The notes under the pieces were generated by a model that ran no database searches, was not told the DNA's origin, and saw only the letters and a program-made list of their open reading frames with translations. The position numbers were made by a program, and so were the translations under genes. Of a stretch of 64,000 nt of DNA, positions 38,771 through 49,815 are shown in pieces (positions within the stretch are counted from its first letter, which is position 1; each line of letters starts with the position of its first letter). Origin of the DNA: Cymbidium sinense (lineage: Eukaryota > Streptophyta > Magnoliopsida > Asparagales > Orchidaceae); contig CM038218.1 of NCBI GenBank assembly GCA_021442155.1, forward strand, positions 55,713,277 through 55,777,276. Direction: 5' to 3'.

Positions 38771-38925
38771 CACTCTAATGAAGACATGAAATAGGCTAAC
38801 ACTCATCGATTTAAGAAGGAATCTAGTGAGAATCACACAAAATAGCCAGCAAGTAGTGGCCAGAAAGCTAAAAAAGAGGGGAAAGGGAAATCACCAGAGA
38901 ATGATGACCCTAGCTCATGCGAATT

Positions 38926-39960
38926 TTTTGGGTTTTAGGTTTCTGCTTTAAGGTTTATATTGGTTTGTGTTTAGGTTTAGTTTAGTTTAGATTTGGGTAA
39001 GCTAGTTTAAGTTTAGATAGGTTTAGGAAGCTCATGTCAGGTTTAGGCTCAGTAGGGTCAGGGCCTAGGGTAGAGTAGGCTCAGTGGCCCAGGGCCCAGT
39101 AGGGCTCAGCTCATGGTTACTAGAAACTCAGTCAGCCTCACACTAGAGCCCAGCCTGCTAGGGCTCAAGATCCAGGTCCGTCAGGGCCTGGCTCAGTGGC
39201 TCAGAGGCTCAGGATCCAGGGCCTCAAGGTCGCCCAGGATCAGGGCCTAAGCCCAGCCTAATCAGGCCCAGGGCTCAGCTCAGGGTTTGCCTGATCATGC
39301 CCAGGTTAGATTTAGGCTTCAGCTCAGCTCATGTCAGGGCCCAGGGTTCAGCTCAGGAATTCAGCCTAGAGCTCAGGCCTAGGGCCCAGGGCCTAGTTTA
39401 GCTCAGCTCAGCCTCAGGCTCAGCTCATGCTCAGTCAGCTCAGGGCTCAGGGCCTGGCTTGGTCCGTTTCAGGCTCAGGCCTAGGTTTAGGCCTCAGCCT
39501 TGCCTGGGTCAGCTCATAGCCAGTTTTCCAGGCTCAGCCTGCACCCAGACTCAGCTCAGCTCAGTCAGCTCAGTGATCCCAGGCCCAGGCCTAGGCCCAG
39601 GGCTAGCCCAGCCCAGTTTAGGGCCTAGGGCCTGCCCAGCCGAGGCTCAGGCCCAGCCTGTGGCCCAGTTAGAGTCAGGCTCAGTTAGGGTCAGCCTCAG
39701 CTCAGGAGCTCAGCCTCAGCCCAGGCAGCTCAGGCCCAGGGTAGGGCCCAGCCTAGGGCCTTAGGCCCATGGTGGCCCAGGGCCCAGGCCCAGCTAGAGC
39801 CCAGCCTTTAGCTCAGGGCTCAGCCCAGCCTTGGGCCTGTGATTAACGCCTAACGCCTTGGCCTGGCCCAGGTGTGGCCTGGGCCAGTAGGCCCAGAGGT
39901 TTAGGGTTAGGTTAGTGGCCCATGGTAGATCAGGATTTATGGTTTAGTGTAGAACCCAGA
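38926..39960. repeat. GC-rich CAGG-rich block, probably altered telomere-like repeat
   Basis: The first 60 bases are TTTAGG-like. From about 39,030 the sequence is dominated by CTCAGGG, CCCAGGG, CCTAGGG and CAGCTCAGG words. Spacing and the AGGG core match TTTAGGG, with T replaced by C in one to three positions. Composition returns gradually to TTTAGGG after 39,900. Long open frames here are by-products of low stop-codon content, not genes. Confidence 0.75.
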
Positions 39961-40174
39961 TTTAGTGTTTAGGGTTTTAGAGTCTGGGGGTTACATTTGG
40001 TGAGTTTATGATTTAGGGTTTTGTTTAGTATTTAGGGTTTAGGGTTTATGGTTTAAGGTTTTAGGGTTTAGCATTTAGGGTTTAGTGTTTATGATTTATG
40101 GTTTTTAGGGTTTAGGGTTTAGGGTTTAGGTTCTTGCTTTAAGGTTTAGGTTTTACTGGGTTTAAGGTTTAAGG
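39961..40174. repeat. Telomere-like repeat
   Basis: Degenerate TTTAGGG heptamers lead into the A-tail side of the second GRP fragment. No gene is seen. Confidence 0.85.
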
Positions 40175-40630
40175 TTTTTTAACATAGAACAAATTCATAT
40201 TCAATATTTCTTCTTTGATTTCATATTATTACACAAGTTTTTAAGACACAAATGATGACATAGATAAAAAATGAGCACGCATAAAGAAAATTAGAAACCC
40301 TAGATGACTAGAACTATCTCTACTATAAAGACATTGTTCCAAAAGTAGTAGATCAGGTCGGCCATTCTTCAATTTCTCCAGCTCGCATCAGAACCACCAC
40401 TGCCTCTTGGGTAGTAGGATCTGCCATTATATCCCTGATCTATCCCTCCGGATCCACTCGCTATTACCCGGGTTCTCCTCCCCTCCATAACCACTACTTC
40501 AACCACCACTTCCATATCCACCAGTGCCTCCAGATCCCCCATCACCATTACGATAACCACTACCTCTGCTCGCCCAATCAAATCTAGATTGAGCCCATTT
40601 GATGTCCCCCGCCATCAGGTTCTGCCATTA
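40175..40630 (-). pseudogene. Glycine-rich RNA-binding protein fragment, copy 2
   Basis: Starts at the same point as the other copies (AATGGCAGAACC after CCCTAAT). The RRM-end motif is scrambled by indels, but the tail reads RDQGYNGRSYYPRGSGGSDASWRN and then stops, showing the C-terminus of the source protein (GGSDGNWRN-like). The 3' UTR is longer than in copy 1, running about 170 bases further to TTTGTTCTATGTT plus six A (T run 40,175-40,180). Stops and frameshifts make it non-functional. Confidence 0.82.
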
Positions 40631-41976
40631 TTAGGGTTTAGGTTAATGTTTTGGTTTATTAAGTTTAGGTTTATTTTTTATTAATCTTTTAATTTAGTTT
40701 AGGTTTAGGGTTTGTGTTGTGGTAGGGAGGTAGGCATGTGGCATGTGGCATGGGGAAGGAGTTAGGGTAGGGTCAGTGGTAGGGTTTGGTTAACTTTAGC
40801 TCTAGTGGTTGTAGTTTGGTGCTCATTTTAGGCTCAGTTTTGTTTGATTGTTAGGCTCAGTGGTTGGGTTAGATTTGTGGTTTGTCTGGTTTAGGGTTAG
40901 GGTTTGTGGCTCAGGGCCTAGGCCTGTTAGGTCAGTCACATGGGCCTATGGTCTGGGCTTTGGGCTTAGGGTTTGGGCTCAGGTTGTGGCAGGTTAGGTT
41001 TAGGATTTAGATAGGTTTTCTTAATTTTTTTTTATTTTTTTAAAATTTAGTAAACATGTAAGTTTAGGTTTATTTAGTTTATTTTTTATTTATTTTAGTT
41101 TATTTTATTTCTTAATTTTTATTTAGGTTCGATTTTATTTTTATTTAGTTTAGCTTATTTATTTTAGGTTTATTTTTTTATTTTAGGTTTTTAATGTATT
41201 TTATTTTTTAGGTTTAGGTTTAGGTTTAGGTTTATTTTTAAGTTTAATTTTATTTTTATTTTATTTTTTAGTTTTAGGTTTTATTTTTTATTTTTAGTTT
41301 TAGCTTTAGGTTTTTATTTTGTTTTTTTAAGTTGAGGTTTTAGGTTTTTATTTTAGGTTTATTTTTAGGTTATATTTTTTTTAGTTTAGATTTAGGTTTA
41401 TTTCTATTTTATTTTATTTTATTTAGTTTAGGTTTAGCTTATTTTAGGTTTAGGTTTTATTTATTTTATTTTAGTTTATTTTAGTTTAGGTTTAGGTTTA
41501 TTTTATTTATATTTTATATGTTTTTTTTTTTTTAGTTTAGGATTTAGGTTTTATTTTATTAATTTTAGGTTTTATTTTTTAGGTTTTATTTAATTTTATT
41601 TTATTATATTTTAGGTTTATTTTATTTTAATTAAGGTTTTTTTATTTTTTTAGTTTAGGTTTTATTTATTTTATTTTAGTTTTATTTTTATTTTCTATTT
41701 AATTATCTTTTTAGGTTTAGGTTTAGTTTATTATTTTATTTTATTATTTTATTTTATTTTGGTTTAGGTTTTATTTAGTTTAGGTTTAGGTTTTTAGCTT
41801 TTTAGGGTTTAGGGTTTAGGGTTTAGGGTTTTGGGTATAGGGTTTAGGGTTTAGGGTTTAGGGTACATTTGGGTTTGTGGTTTAGGTTTTTTGAGTTTAG
41901 GGTTGGGTTTATGGTTTAGAGTTTAGGTTTTGGTTTAGGGTTCATGTTTTAGTTTAGGGTTTGTGGTTTTGGTTTA
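40631..41976. repeat. Composite satellite, partly G/C-altered
   Basis: Bases 40,700-41,000 contain words such as GGCTCAGTGG and GGTCAGTCAC within telomere-like sequence. The landmark TTTAGTAAACATGTAAG near 41,050 then opens a T-rich block ending in heptamers near 41,800-41,960. No gene is seen. Confidence 0.8.
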
Positions 41977-42450
41977 TTTTTTTAAGAGAACAAATTTTGA
42001 TTCAACATTTCTTCTTCATGATTTCATCAACCAAGTAACACACACTAAGTTTTTGATGAAATAAGCGATAATATAGATATGAAATGAGCATGCATAGTGC
42101 AAATCAAAACCTTAGATAACTAGAACCATTTCTACTATAAAGACACAATTTGATAAGTAGTATCGATTGACCATTATTCGCTAATTCCCATCAAAACCAC
42201 CCTAGTCTCAAGTGGGATCCATTATAATATCCCCATCTCCTCCACCACCACCACCATGGGTGTAACCTTCTTTGCTCCTCCTGCCTCCATAACCACCACT
42301 TCTCTGACCACCACATCCATATCCACCAGCACCTCCAGATCCCCCACCGCCAATGCGATAACTGCCGCCTACACCTTTGTCTCCATCGCTAGATCTAGAC
42401 TGACCCTGGTTGATGGTGATGTTCCTACCGTCAAGGTTCTACACATTCTT
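41977..42450 (-). pseudogene. Glycine-rich RNA-binding protein fragment, copy 3
   Basis: Best-preserved RRM end: NLDGRNITINQGQSRSS with no stop between Q and G, followed by GGSYR, GGGGSGGAGGYG, SGGYGGRRSKEGYTHGGGG, then a frameshift. The first codons are altered (NV-stop-NL). A 3' UTR of about 270 bases ends at TTTGTTCTCTT plus seven A (T run 41,977-41,983). It has the same 5' truncation and same 3' end as copies 2, 4 and 5. Confidence 0.82.
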
Positions 42451-45400
42451 AAGGTTTAGGTTTCAGTTTGGGTTTATTAGGTTTTATTGTTTAAGTTTCT
42501 TTTTTAATTTATTTAGTTACTTTAGGTTTAGGTTTTGGTTTTTGGGGTTTATTTTAGGGTTTGTGGTTAAGGTTTAGGCTTTAAGTTTAGGATTTAGGTT
42601 ATATAGTTTATGTTTTTAGGGTTTAGGTCAGGTTTAGGGTTTGGGTTTAAGGTTTAGGTTTTAGTTTAGGATTTGGGTGGGAGTTTAGAGGTTTGTTTAG
42701 TTTTTGGCCCAGTGGTTAGTTTAGGGTCAGTCTGGGTCAGTGGCTGGCCCAGAGTTTAAAGTGGTTAGGTTTAGGGGCTCAGTACTCAGCCATAGGCTTT
42801 AGTGGCTCAGTGTTTGGGGCAAGGCCCAGGGCTCAGTAGCTCTGGCTGGCCTGGCTCAGGGCCCATGGTTTTAGGCTCAGGCTCAGGGCCTTGGTAGGTG
42901 CCTAGGGCTCTGCATAGGGCTCAGTTTAGGCCTGGTGGAGTGCATGGCTCAGATCCGTGGCTCAGTGGTCAGTTTAGGGTCTGCCTGTTTATAGTGGTTT
43001 AGATTGTGGTCAGAATAGGGTAGTAGGGTTAGTTAAATTTTGTAACAAGCAAACCCACAAGTTTAGGTTTATTTATTATTTTATTTATTAGTTTATTTTA
43101 TTTTTATATATTTTATTAATGCTTTGATTTAATTTAGATTTATATTAGGTTTATTTATTTTAGTTTATTTTTTATTTATGTTTATTTTTAGTTTAGTTTT
43201 ATTTTATTTTATTTTTTAGGTTTAGGTTTTACTTTATACTATTAGGTTTAGCTTTAGGTTTTATGTTGTTATTTTTGGTTTATTTTTAGGTTTTATTTTT
43301 TTATTTTAGGCTTAGGGTTATTTTTAGTTTATTTTATTTTATTTAGTTTAGGTTTAGGTTTAGGTTTAGTTTTTTATTTTTGGTTTAGGTTTTATTTATT
43401 TTAGTTTTATTTTAGTATATGTCGGTTTATTTTATTTTATTTATTTTATTTTTATTTTAGGTTTAAGTTTTCTAGTTTAGGGTATTTTGTTTATTTTATT
43501 TTAAGTTTATTTTTTTTTTAGTCATTTTTATTTAATTTTTTTTTATCCAGTTTATTTCATTTTTATTTTAGGTTTAGTTTTATTTTATTTAAGTTTTTAA
43601 AGTTTATTTTATTTTACTTATTTTGTTTAGGTTTTATTTATTTTATTTATTTAGTTTTTTATTTCATTTTATTATATTTCTCTCAGGTTTAGGTTTATTT
43701 TTAGATTTTAGTTTATTTTAGTTATTTTATTTTAATTCTTAATTTAAGTTTAGCTTTGGCTAGGGTTTAGCCTTTAGGCTTTAGGGTTTCTAGGATTTAG
43801 GGGTGCAGGTTTAGGGTTTAGGGCTCAGTTAGTTTAGGGCTTTATGTTTTTTTTAGTTTTGGCTTAAGTTATAGATTTAGGATCTTAGGCTAGGTCAGGG
43901 TTTTAGGGTTGAGAGTTTAGTAAGTTTAGGGTCAGGTTTCTTAATCATTTTATTTTATTATTATTTTAAAATTAAGTAAATTAATGTTTATTTATTTATT
44001 ATTTTTGTTTTATGTTTATTTTAGTTTTAGGTTTTATTTTAGTATATTTCCCAAGTTTAGTTTTAGGTTTAGGTTTATTTTAGTTTATTTTATTTTATTT
44101 TATTTTTAGGTTTAGGTTTTATGTTTTTTAGTTTATTTTTATTTTGTAGGTTTATGTTTTAAGTTTATATTTTAAGTTTTATTTTTATTAGGATTTTAAA
44201 AAAAAATTAAGCAAACGATTGGTCAGTTTATTTAGTTTTTTTATTTATTTTAGTTTATTTTATTTTTATAGTTATTTAGGTTTATTTTATTTTTATTTAG
44301 TTTAGTTTATTTATATTAGGTTTATTTATTTTAGATTAAGTATTTTTCATTTTAGTTTATTTTAGGTTTATGTTTATTTTGTAGTTTAGTTTTATTTTAT
44401 TTTATTTTTAGGTTTAAGTTTTATTTTTATTATTAGATTTAGATTAAAGTTTGGATTTTTTTATAGTTTTAGGTTTAGGTTGTTATTTTAGTTTATTTTA
44501 GGTTTTATTTTTAGTTTAGCTTAGGTTTATTTTACTTTATTTTTCTAATTTATTTAGTTTTATGTTTAGGTTTAGTTTATTTTAAGTTTATGTTTAGTTT
44601 ATTTTAGGTTTAAGTTTAGGTTTATTTATTTTATTTTAGTTTATTTTAGTTTAGGTTATTTTATTTTGTTTATTTTATTATTATTATTTAGGTTTTCTTT
44701 AATTTATGGTTTAGTGTTTTTTTATTTATTTTTAGGTTTATTTTTTAGGTTTTATTTTATTTATTTTATTTCGCTTATTTTATTTTATTTTAGGTTTAGA
44801 TTTTATTTTATTTAATTGTTTTATTTTAGTTTATTTGATTTTATTTAGTTTTAGGTTTTATTTATTTTATTTTAGTTTAGTTTTATTTTCTATTTATTTC
44901 TTTTTTTGGGTTGGGTCAGTTTTAGTTTTAGCCTAGGTTTTAGGCTCAGTTTATTTAGTGGTTTGTGTTTAGGGTTGGGTTTGGGCTTTGGTTTAGGATC
45001 TAGGTTTTAGTTTAGGGTTAGGCTCAGTTTGTTAGGTTTTAAGTTTTAACCCAGTTTTGTAGTGGATTTAAGGTCAGGGTCCAAAGTATTTTAACAGTTA
45101 GGGTTTTGTGGCTCAGAGTTTAGTTTAAAGTTTAAGGGTTAAGGTCAGTTTAGGTTTAGGGTCCTCAGGCTTATTTAAGGTTTAGGGTTAGGGTTTTCTC
45201 TTATATTTTATCTTTTTATTTTTTTTAAATTAAATAAATTAGTAGGTTTTGGTTTATATAATATATTTATTATTTATTTTAGTTTATTTTATCTTTTATT
45301 TTTATTTAGATTTATTTTTATTTTAGTTTAGTTTTATGTTTTTATTTTAGTTTATTTTTTAAGGTTAGGTTTAGATTTATTTTTTTTATTTAGATTTATT

Positions 45401-47404
45401 TTATTTTATTTTTAGTTTTGTTTTATTTTTTATTTTAGGTTTAGGTTTTGGTTTTATTTTATTTTATTTTAGTTTAGTTTTAGGTTTTTTTTTACGTTTT
45501 TATTTGGTTTTATTTTTTTTAGCTTATGGTTTAGGGTTTCTTTTAAATAATTAAATCATAGGTTTGGGTTTATTTAGTTTATTTAGTTTATTTTATTTTT
45601 ATTATTTTTTTTTTCATTTGGTTTATTTATTTTAGTTTAGGTTTTTTTTATTTTAGATTATCTTTTAGGATTAGTTTAGTTTAGGTTTATTTTTAATATA
45701 GTTTATTTTTTATTTAATCTTTAGGTTTAGATTTTATTTTTATTATTAGGTTTAGTTTAGGTTTTATTTTATTTTTTTGGTTTAGGTTTTACGTTGATAT
45801 TTTAGGTTTTTTTAGGTTTTATTTTTTAGTTTAGTCTTAGGTTTATTTTAGTTTATTTTATTTTATTTAGTTTAGGTTTAGGTTTAGGTTATACTTAATT
45901 TAGTTTAGTTTATTTTAATTTAGGTTTAATTTTATTTTATTTTATTTATTTTATTTTTATTTTACATTTAGGTTTTTTTTAGTTTATGGTTTAGGTATTA
46001 TTTTTTATTTATTTTAGGTTTTATTTTTAGGTCTAGATTTTATTTATTTATTATTTTATTTTATCTTAGGTTTACTTTATTTTTATTTTAGGTTTAATTT
46101 TTTATTTACTTAGGTTTTATTTTAGGTTTATTTTATTTTTTTATTTAGTTTGGTTTTATTTATTCTATTTTAGTTTAATCTTTATATTTTATTTTATTTA
46201 GGTTTAATCAGGTTTTAAATCATTTATCTTATTTAGGTTTTATGGTTTATGGTTTAGGTTTGGTTTATGGTTTAGTATTTAGATTTAAGTTTTGTAGGGG
46301 TGTGTATTTTAGGGATTTAGTATTTAGGGTTTATTATTGTTTTAGGTTTTAGAGCTTTTAATTTAATGTTTCAGCCATGTGGTTTAAGTTTTTTAATGAG
46401 TTTAGGATTTGGAGTGGGGGTTGAGCCTGTGGTTTAGAGCCTAAGCTTTTAGAGTTTAAGCCTTCAAGTAAGTGTAGGTTTAGGTCTAGGATTTAGTGGT
46501 TTATTTGTGGGCTCAGATGTTTAGTGTTTCAGGTCAGGATTTGTAGGTTAACATTTTCTTTTTATTTTTTTTATTTTTTTAAATTAAGCAAAATGGCAGT
46601 TTAGGTTTATTTATTTTTTATTTTATCCATTTAGTTTTAATTTTAATTTTAACTTTATTTTTATTTTATTTTTTATTTAATTTATTTATGTTTTATATGT
46701 TTATTTTGTGTCCAGCTATTTTTTAGCTGAGTTTAACTTTATTTTATTTTAGGTTTATGTTTTATTTTGTTTTGGCCTAAGTTTAGTTATTTTATTTTTT
46801 TTTTAGGTTTCTGGTTTTATTTAAGTTTATTTTTATTTTTATATGTTTAGTTTTATTTTAGTTTATTTTATTTTATTTAGTTTAGTTTTTAGGTTTTATT
46901 TATTTTAGTTTGTTTTTTAGCTTGTTTATTTTATTATTATTATTTTGTTTAATCTTTTTTTTGGTTTAGTTTTATTTTAAGTTTATTTAGTTTAGGTTTT
47001 ATCTTTTATTTTAGTTGATTTTATTTTTATTCCATTTAGTTTTATTTTGTTTAAGTTTTATTCTTTATTTTATTTTAGTTTAGTTTATTTTATTTATTTT
47101 ATCTTAATTTATTATTAATTTATCTTATAGTTTAGTTTATGTTTTAGTTGGTTTTATTTTATTTAATCTTTATTATTTTTTTAATTATTTATTTTAGGTT
47201 TTATTTATTTATGTTTTGGTTTTATTAGCTATGGCTCAGTGTTTTGTGGTTAGTTTAGGTTGTGGTTAGGGTTGATCAGGTTTTAGGGTTTAGGTAAGGC
47301 TGGGTGGTTTGTAGGGTGGGCTCAGTGGTTAGTCAGTTAGGGTTTACTGTAAGTTTAGTATGTGGTTCGGTTTAGGTTCAAGTTTAGGTTTAGGTTTTGG
47401 CTTC
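42451..47404. repeat. Composite satellite with CAG/GGCC-altered islands
   Basis: T-rich blocks open at GTAAACT-like landmarks near 43,050, 43,972, 44,203, 45,230, 45,548 and 46,580. They alternate with telomere-like stretches that hold C-bearing islands at about 42,660-43,020, 44,930-45,180, 46,370-46,540 and 47,220-47,350 (GGCTCAGTGG, GGGCTCAG). Perfect TTTAGGG units are rare here. No gene or RNA is seen. Confidence 0.8.
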
Positions 47405-47866
47405 TTTTTAATAGAGAACCAATTTAGATTAAACATTTCTTTTGTTTTCAATTTCACTAACAAAGTAACACACCAAGTTTTCTAAAGCACAAGCAACGAC
47501 ATAGATAAGAAATGAGCACGTATAGAGCAAATCCAAAATCCTATATAACTAGAATCGTCTCTACTATAAAGACACAGTTCATGCAGTAGATGATTGGCCA
47601 TTCTTCCTTTCTCCAGTTCACATCAGAACCACCCCAGCCTATCGAGTAGCGGGATCCACCATCATATCCCTGATCTCTCCCTCTTCCACCACCACACTAT
47701 AACTTTGTCCTCCTCCAAAACCACCATTGCTCTAACCACCACCTCCATATCCACTAGCACCTCCAAATCTCCCACCACCATCTAACGCTACCTCTCCTTC
47801 ACCTCCACCACTAGATCTAGACTAAGCTGGTTGATGGTGATGTTCATACAGGTTCTACCCATTCTT
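47405..47866 (-). pseudogene. Glycine-rich RNA-binding protein fragment, copy 4
   Basis: Minus-strand remnant with the common 5' boundary (AAGAATGGGTAG) and 3' end (TTGGTTCTCTATT plus five A). It has lost bases inside DGRN and in the glycine tail; pieces such as RDQGYDGGSRYSIG and DVNWRK are readable in different frames. Non-functional. Confidence 0.78.
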
Positions 47867-48185
47867 ATGGTATGTTTAAGTTTAGTTTATTAATTTTGGG
47901 TTTATGCTTATTTTTTTTAATTTATTAAGTTACTTTAGGTTTAGGTTTAGGGTTTGGGATTTAAGGTTTAGGGTTTAGGTTAGGTTAGGGTGTGGTGGGG
48001 TTTATGGTGGTTTAAGATTTTAGGTTTTATACTTTTAAGAGTGGTTTAGTTGTAGGTTTAAGGTGGTGGTTTAGTAGTGTAGGGTTTAGGGTTTTAGGAT
48101 TTGTGGTTTAGGTTTAGGGTTTGGCTTGTGAGCATTAGGTTTAGGGTGTGGTCTAGGGTTGTTTAGCATTTAAGGTTTTAGGGTA
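47867..48185. repeat. Telomere-like repeat between GRP copy 4 and LINE C
   Basis: Degenerate TTTAGGG/TTTAGG mixed with GTGG words; no gene is seen. Confidence 0.8.
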
Positions 48186-49300
48186 TTTTTTTGGGAAAGT
48201 TAGATTTTAATAAAAAAGATATAATGTCCTTAAAGGGTTAAAGCTCTAAAATTCTACTACTGTCAGAGCTATGAGAAATCTTGAGAGGTAAACCCCCATT
48301 TAAGTACATTAGAAAAAGAAGAGAAAATAAAAGAGAAAATATAGCGCCTAAAAAGCATAAGAGAAAAAGATGGAGTAAGACTAAAACAAATCCTGAAAAT
48401 AGTAAAAGGATGAGTCAGCAGCAGTTCATGATTTCTTTGAGAAAGAAAGATAAGCAAGATCCTCAATAACAACACTTGGGGTTGATTGAGCAATGACCAT
48501 TCCCTCTGTAAAGTTCCAACCTATAAAAGAAATCTATAGACCACTACAAAGGCAAAACTCATTGCTAAAAAAGATAAGGATAAAGAGAGGAATAGGAGAG
48601 GGCTAAGAAAGAGAAGGCTTAGGCTTAGTTAGGATCATCTCAAGGGGCAACAATACATATGAGCATCCAAACTTCATAAAGAACGGTTACAATCATATGT
48701 AATGCTACTAACCAGAGAGAAGAGGTGAGTAACATCAATGCCATCACAGTCAGCATACTTGATATAAGAAAACATCCAAGGCCAGTAGTCCATAGAGTTC
48801 CAGATCTAGCAGCATTAAACAAATATTAACTAGCCAGCAACTAGCTAGCAGTGAAACCACCAAACAAAAACCATAACAGACTAGTCACAATAACCCAGAA
48901 AGAGGATAGAAAAAAGTCAGAACACCTACATCAACCATTAACCAAATACCCATCCAAACTCCAAACCAAGGAAAACTAGAACTAGCCATCGGCAAACACT
49001 AGACCAATGCCAATTAATAAAGAAATAACCAACAAAACCAAGATAGAGCCCTCAAGCCAAAGTCCCAACAATAAGTAGCCACCAAGCCAAACCAGGTGAG
49101 CAACCATAAATGACTAAATAGCTTAAAAATGAAACCATCAACAGAGAAATATAAGCTACAACTAATGCAAATCACCAGAAGACAAAACAACAACATAAAA
49201 GTGGGCCAAAGGTAGACACCAACCACCAGAAACCAAAAAGTCCAATCCAAAAGGATCAATAAAGTTTCAGCCAGGACAGCAAAATGCTCTACCAAATTGT
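48186..49300 (-). mobile_element. LINE C: 5'-truncated LINE, 3' UTR only
   Basis: About 1.1 kb beginning with seven T on + (A-tail on the sense strand, 48,186-48,192). It shares scattered blocks with the LINE A 3' UTR: TGTCCTTAAAGGG then TTTAAGTACAT; GAGAAGGCTTAGGCT; TATGAGCATCCAAACTTCA. The rest is diverged, so this is a different subfamily member, not a recent copy. The left end joins TTTAAGGTTTTAGGGTA and the right end (near 49,300) joins GTTTAGGTTTTAGG, both telomere-like. No coding domain is present; short open frames on either strand carry no recognisable domain. Confidence 0.8.
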
Positions 49301-49358
49301 CAAGTTTAGGTTTTAGGTTTAGGGTTCAAGTTTTATTTTAGTGTTTAGGATTTTTTGG
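49301..49358. repeat. Short telomere-like spacer
   Basis: About 58 bases of degenerate TTTAGG separate LINE C from GRP copy 5. Confidence 0.7.
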
Positions 49359-49815
49359 TTTTTTTAATTGAGAACAAATTTATATTCAACATTTCTTTTT
49401 TCAATTTCATCAATAAAGTAACACACCAAGTTTTAAGACACAAGTGATCCATAAAAAAAGGAGAACACATAATGCAAATCCAAAACCCTAGATAACTAGA
49501 ATCTCTACTATAAAGACACGCTCCATAAGCAAATATATCATTGGCATTATTTAGTTTCTATCCCATCGAACCACCCCGCCTCTGAGTAGTGATCCACCAT
49601 CATATCCCCAATGTTTCCTCCGCCACCACCATAGCTATATCGCCTCCTACTTCCATAACCACCACTGCTCCGACCACCACCTCCATATCCACCAGCACCT
49701 CTAGAACCCCCACCACCACTATGATAACTGCCACCTCCACCATCACCTCCACCACTAGATCTAGACTGAGCTTGGTTGACAGTGATGTTCCTAAGGTCAA
49801 GGTTTTCCCATTCTT
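49359..49815 (-). pseudogene. Glycine-rich RNA-binding protein fragment, copy 5
   Basis: Common 5' boundary (AAGAATGGGAAAACC) and common 3' end (TTTGTTCTCAATT plus seven A; T run 49,359-49,365). Readable pieces include SRSSGGGDGGG, GGSRGAGGYGGGGRSSGGYGS and, in another frame, the C-terminal region. The RRM end is damaged by indels. Non-functional. Confidence 0.8.

Larger units (their letters stand above)
33538..38925 (-). mobile_element. LINE B: older copy of the same LINE family, 3' end lost in gap
   Basis: Minus-strand element with the same domain order as LINE A but diverged, with many frameshifts and AT-rich substitutions. RNase H lies at 33,600-34,000, zf-RVT at 34,240-34,600, RT at about 35,000-36,350, endonuclease at 36,650-37,600 and ORF1 at 37,620-38,770. 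The 5' end abuts a TTTGGGTTTTAGG tract. The ends shared with LINE A are the leader and ORF1; the 3' UTR is absent because of the gap. The divergence from LINE A implies a separate and earlier insertion. Confidence 0.9.

Noticed and set aside
39459..39764. 101-codon + strand frame in the GC-rich block
   Set aside because: Low stop density from CAG/GGCC repeats. The product is a simple repeat and the sequence itself is suspect.
40369..40581. GRP fragment 2 as a functional small glycine-rich protein gene
   Set aside because: It lacks the RRM, carries stops and frameshifts, and has no promoter other than telomere-like repeat.
48281..48469. Lysine/arginine-rich + strand frame
   Set aside because: Antisense of the LINE C 3' UTR with biased composition and no domain.
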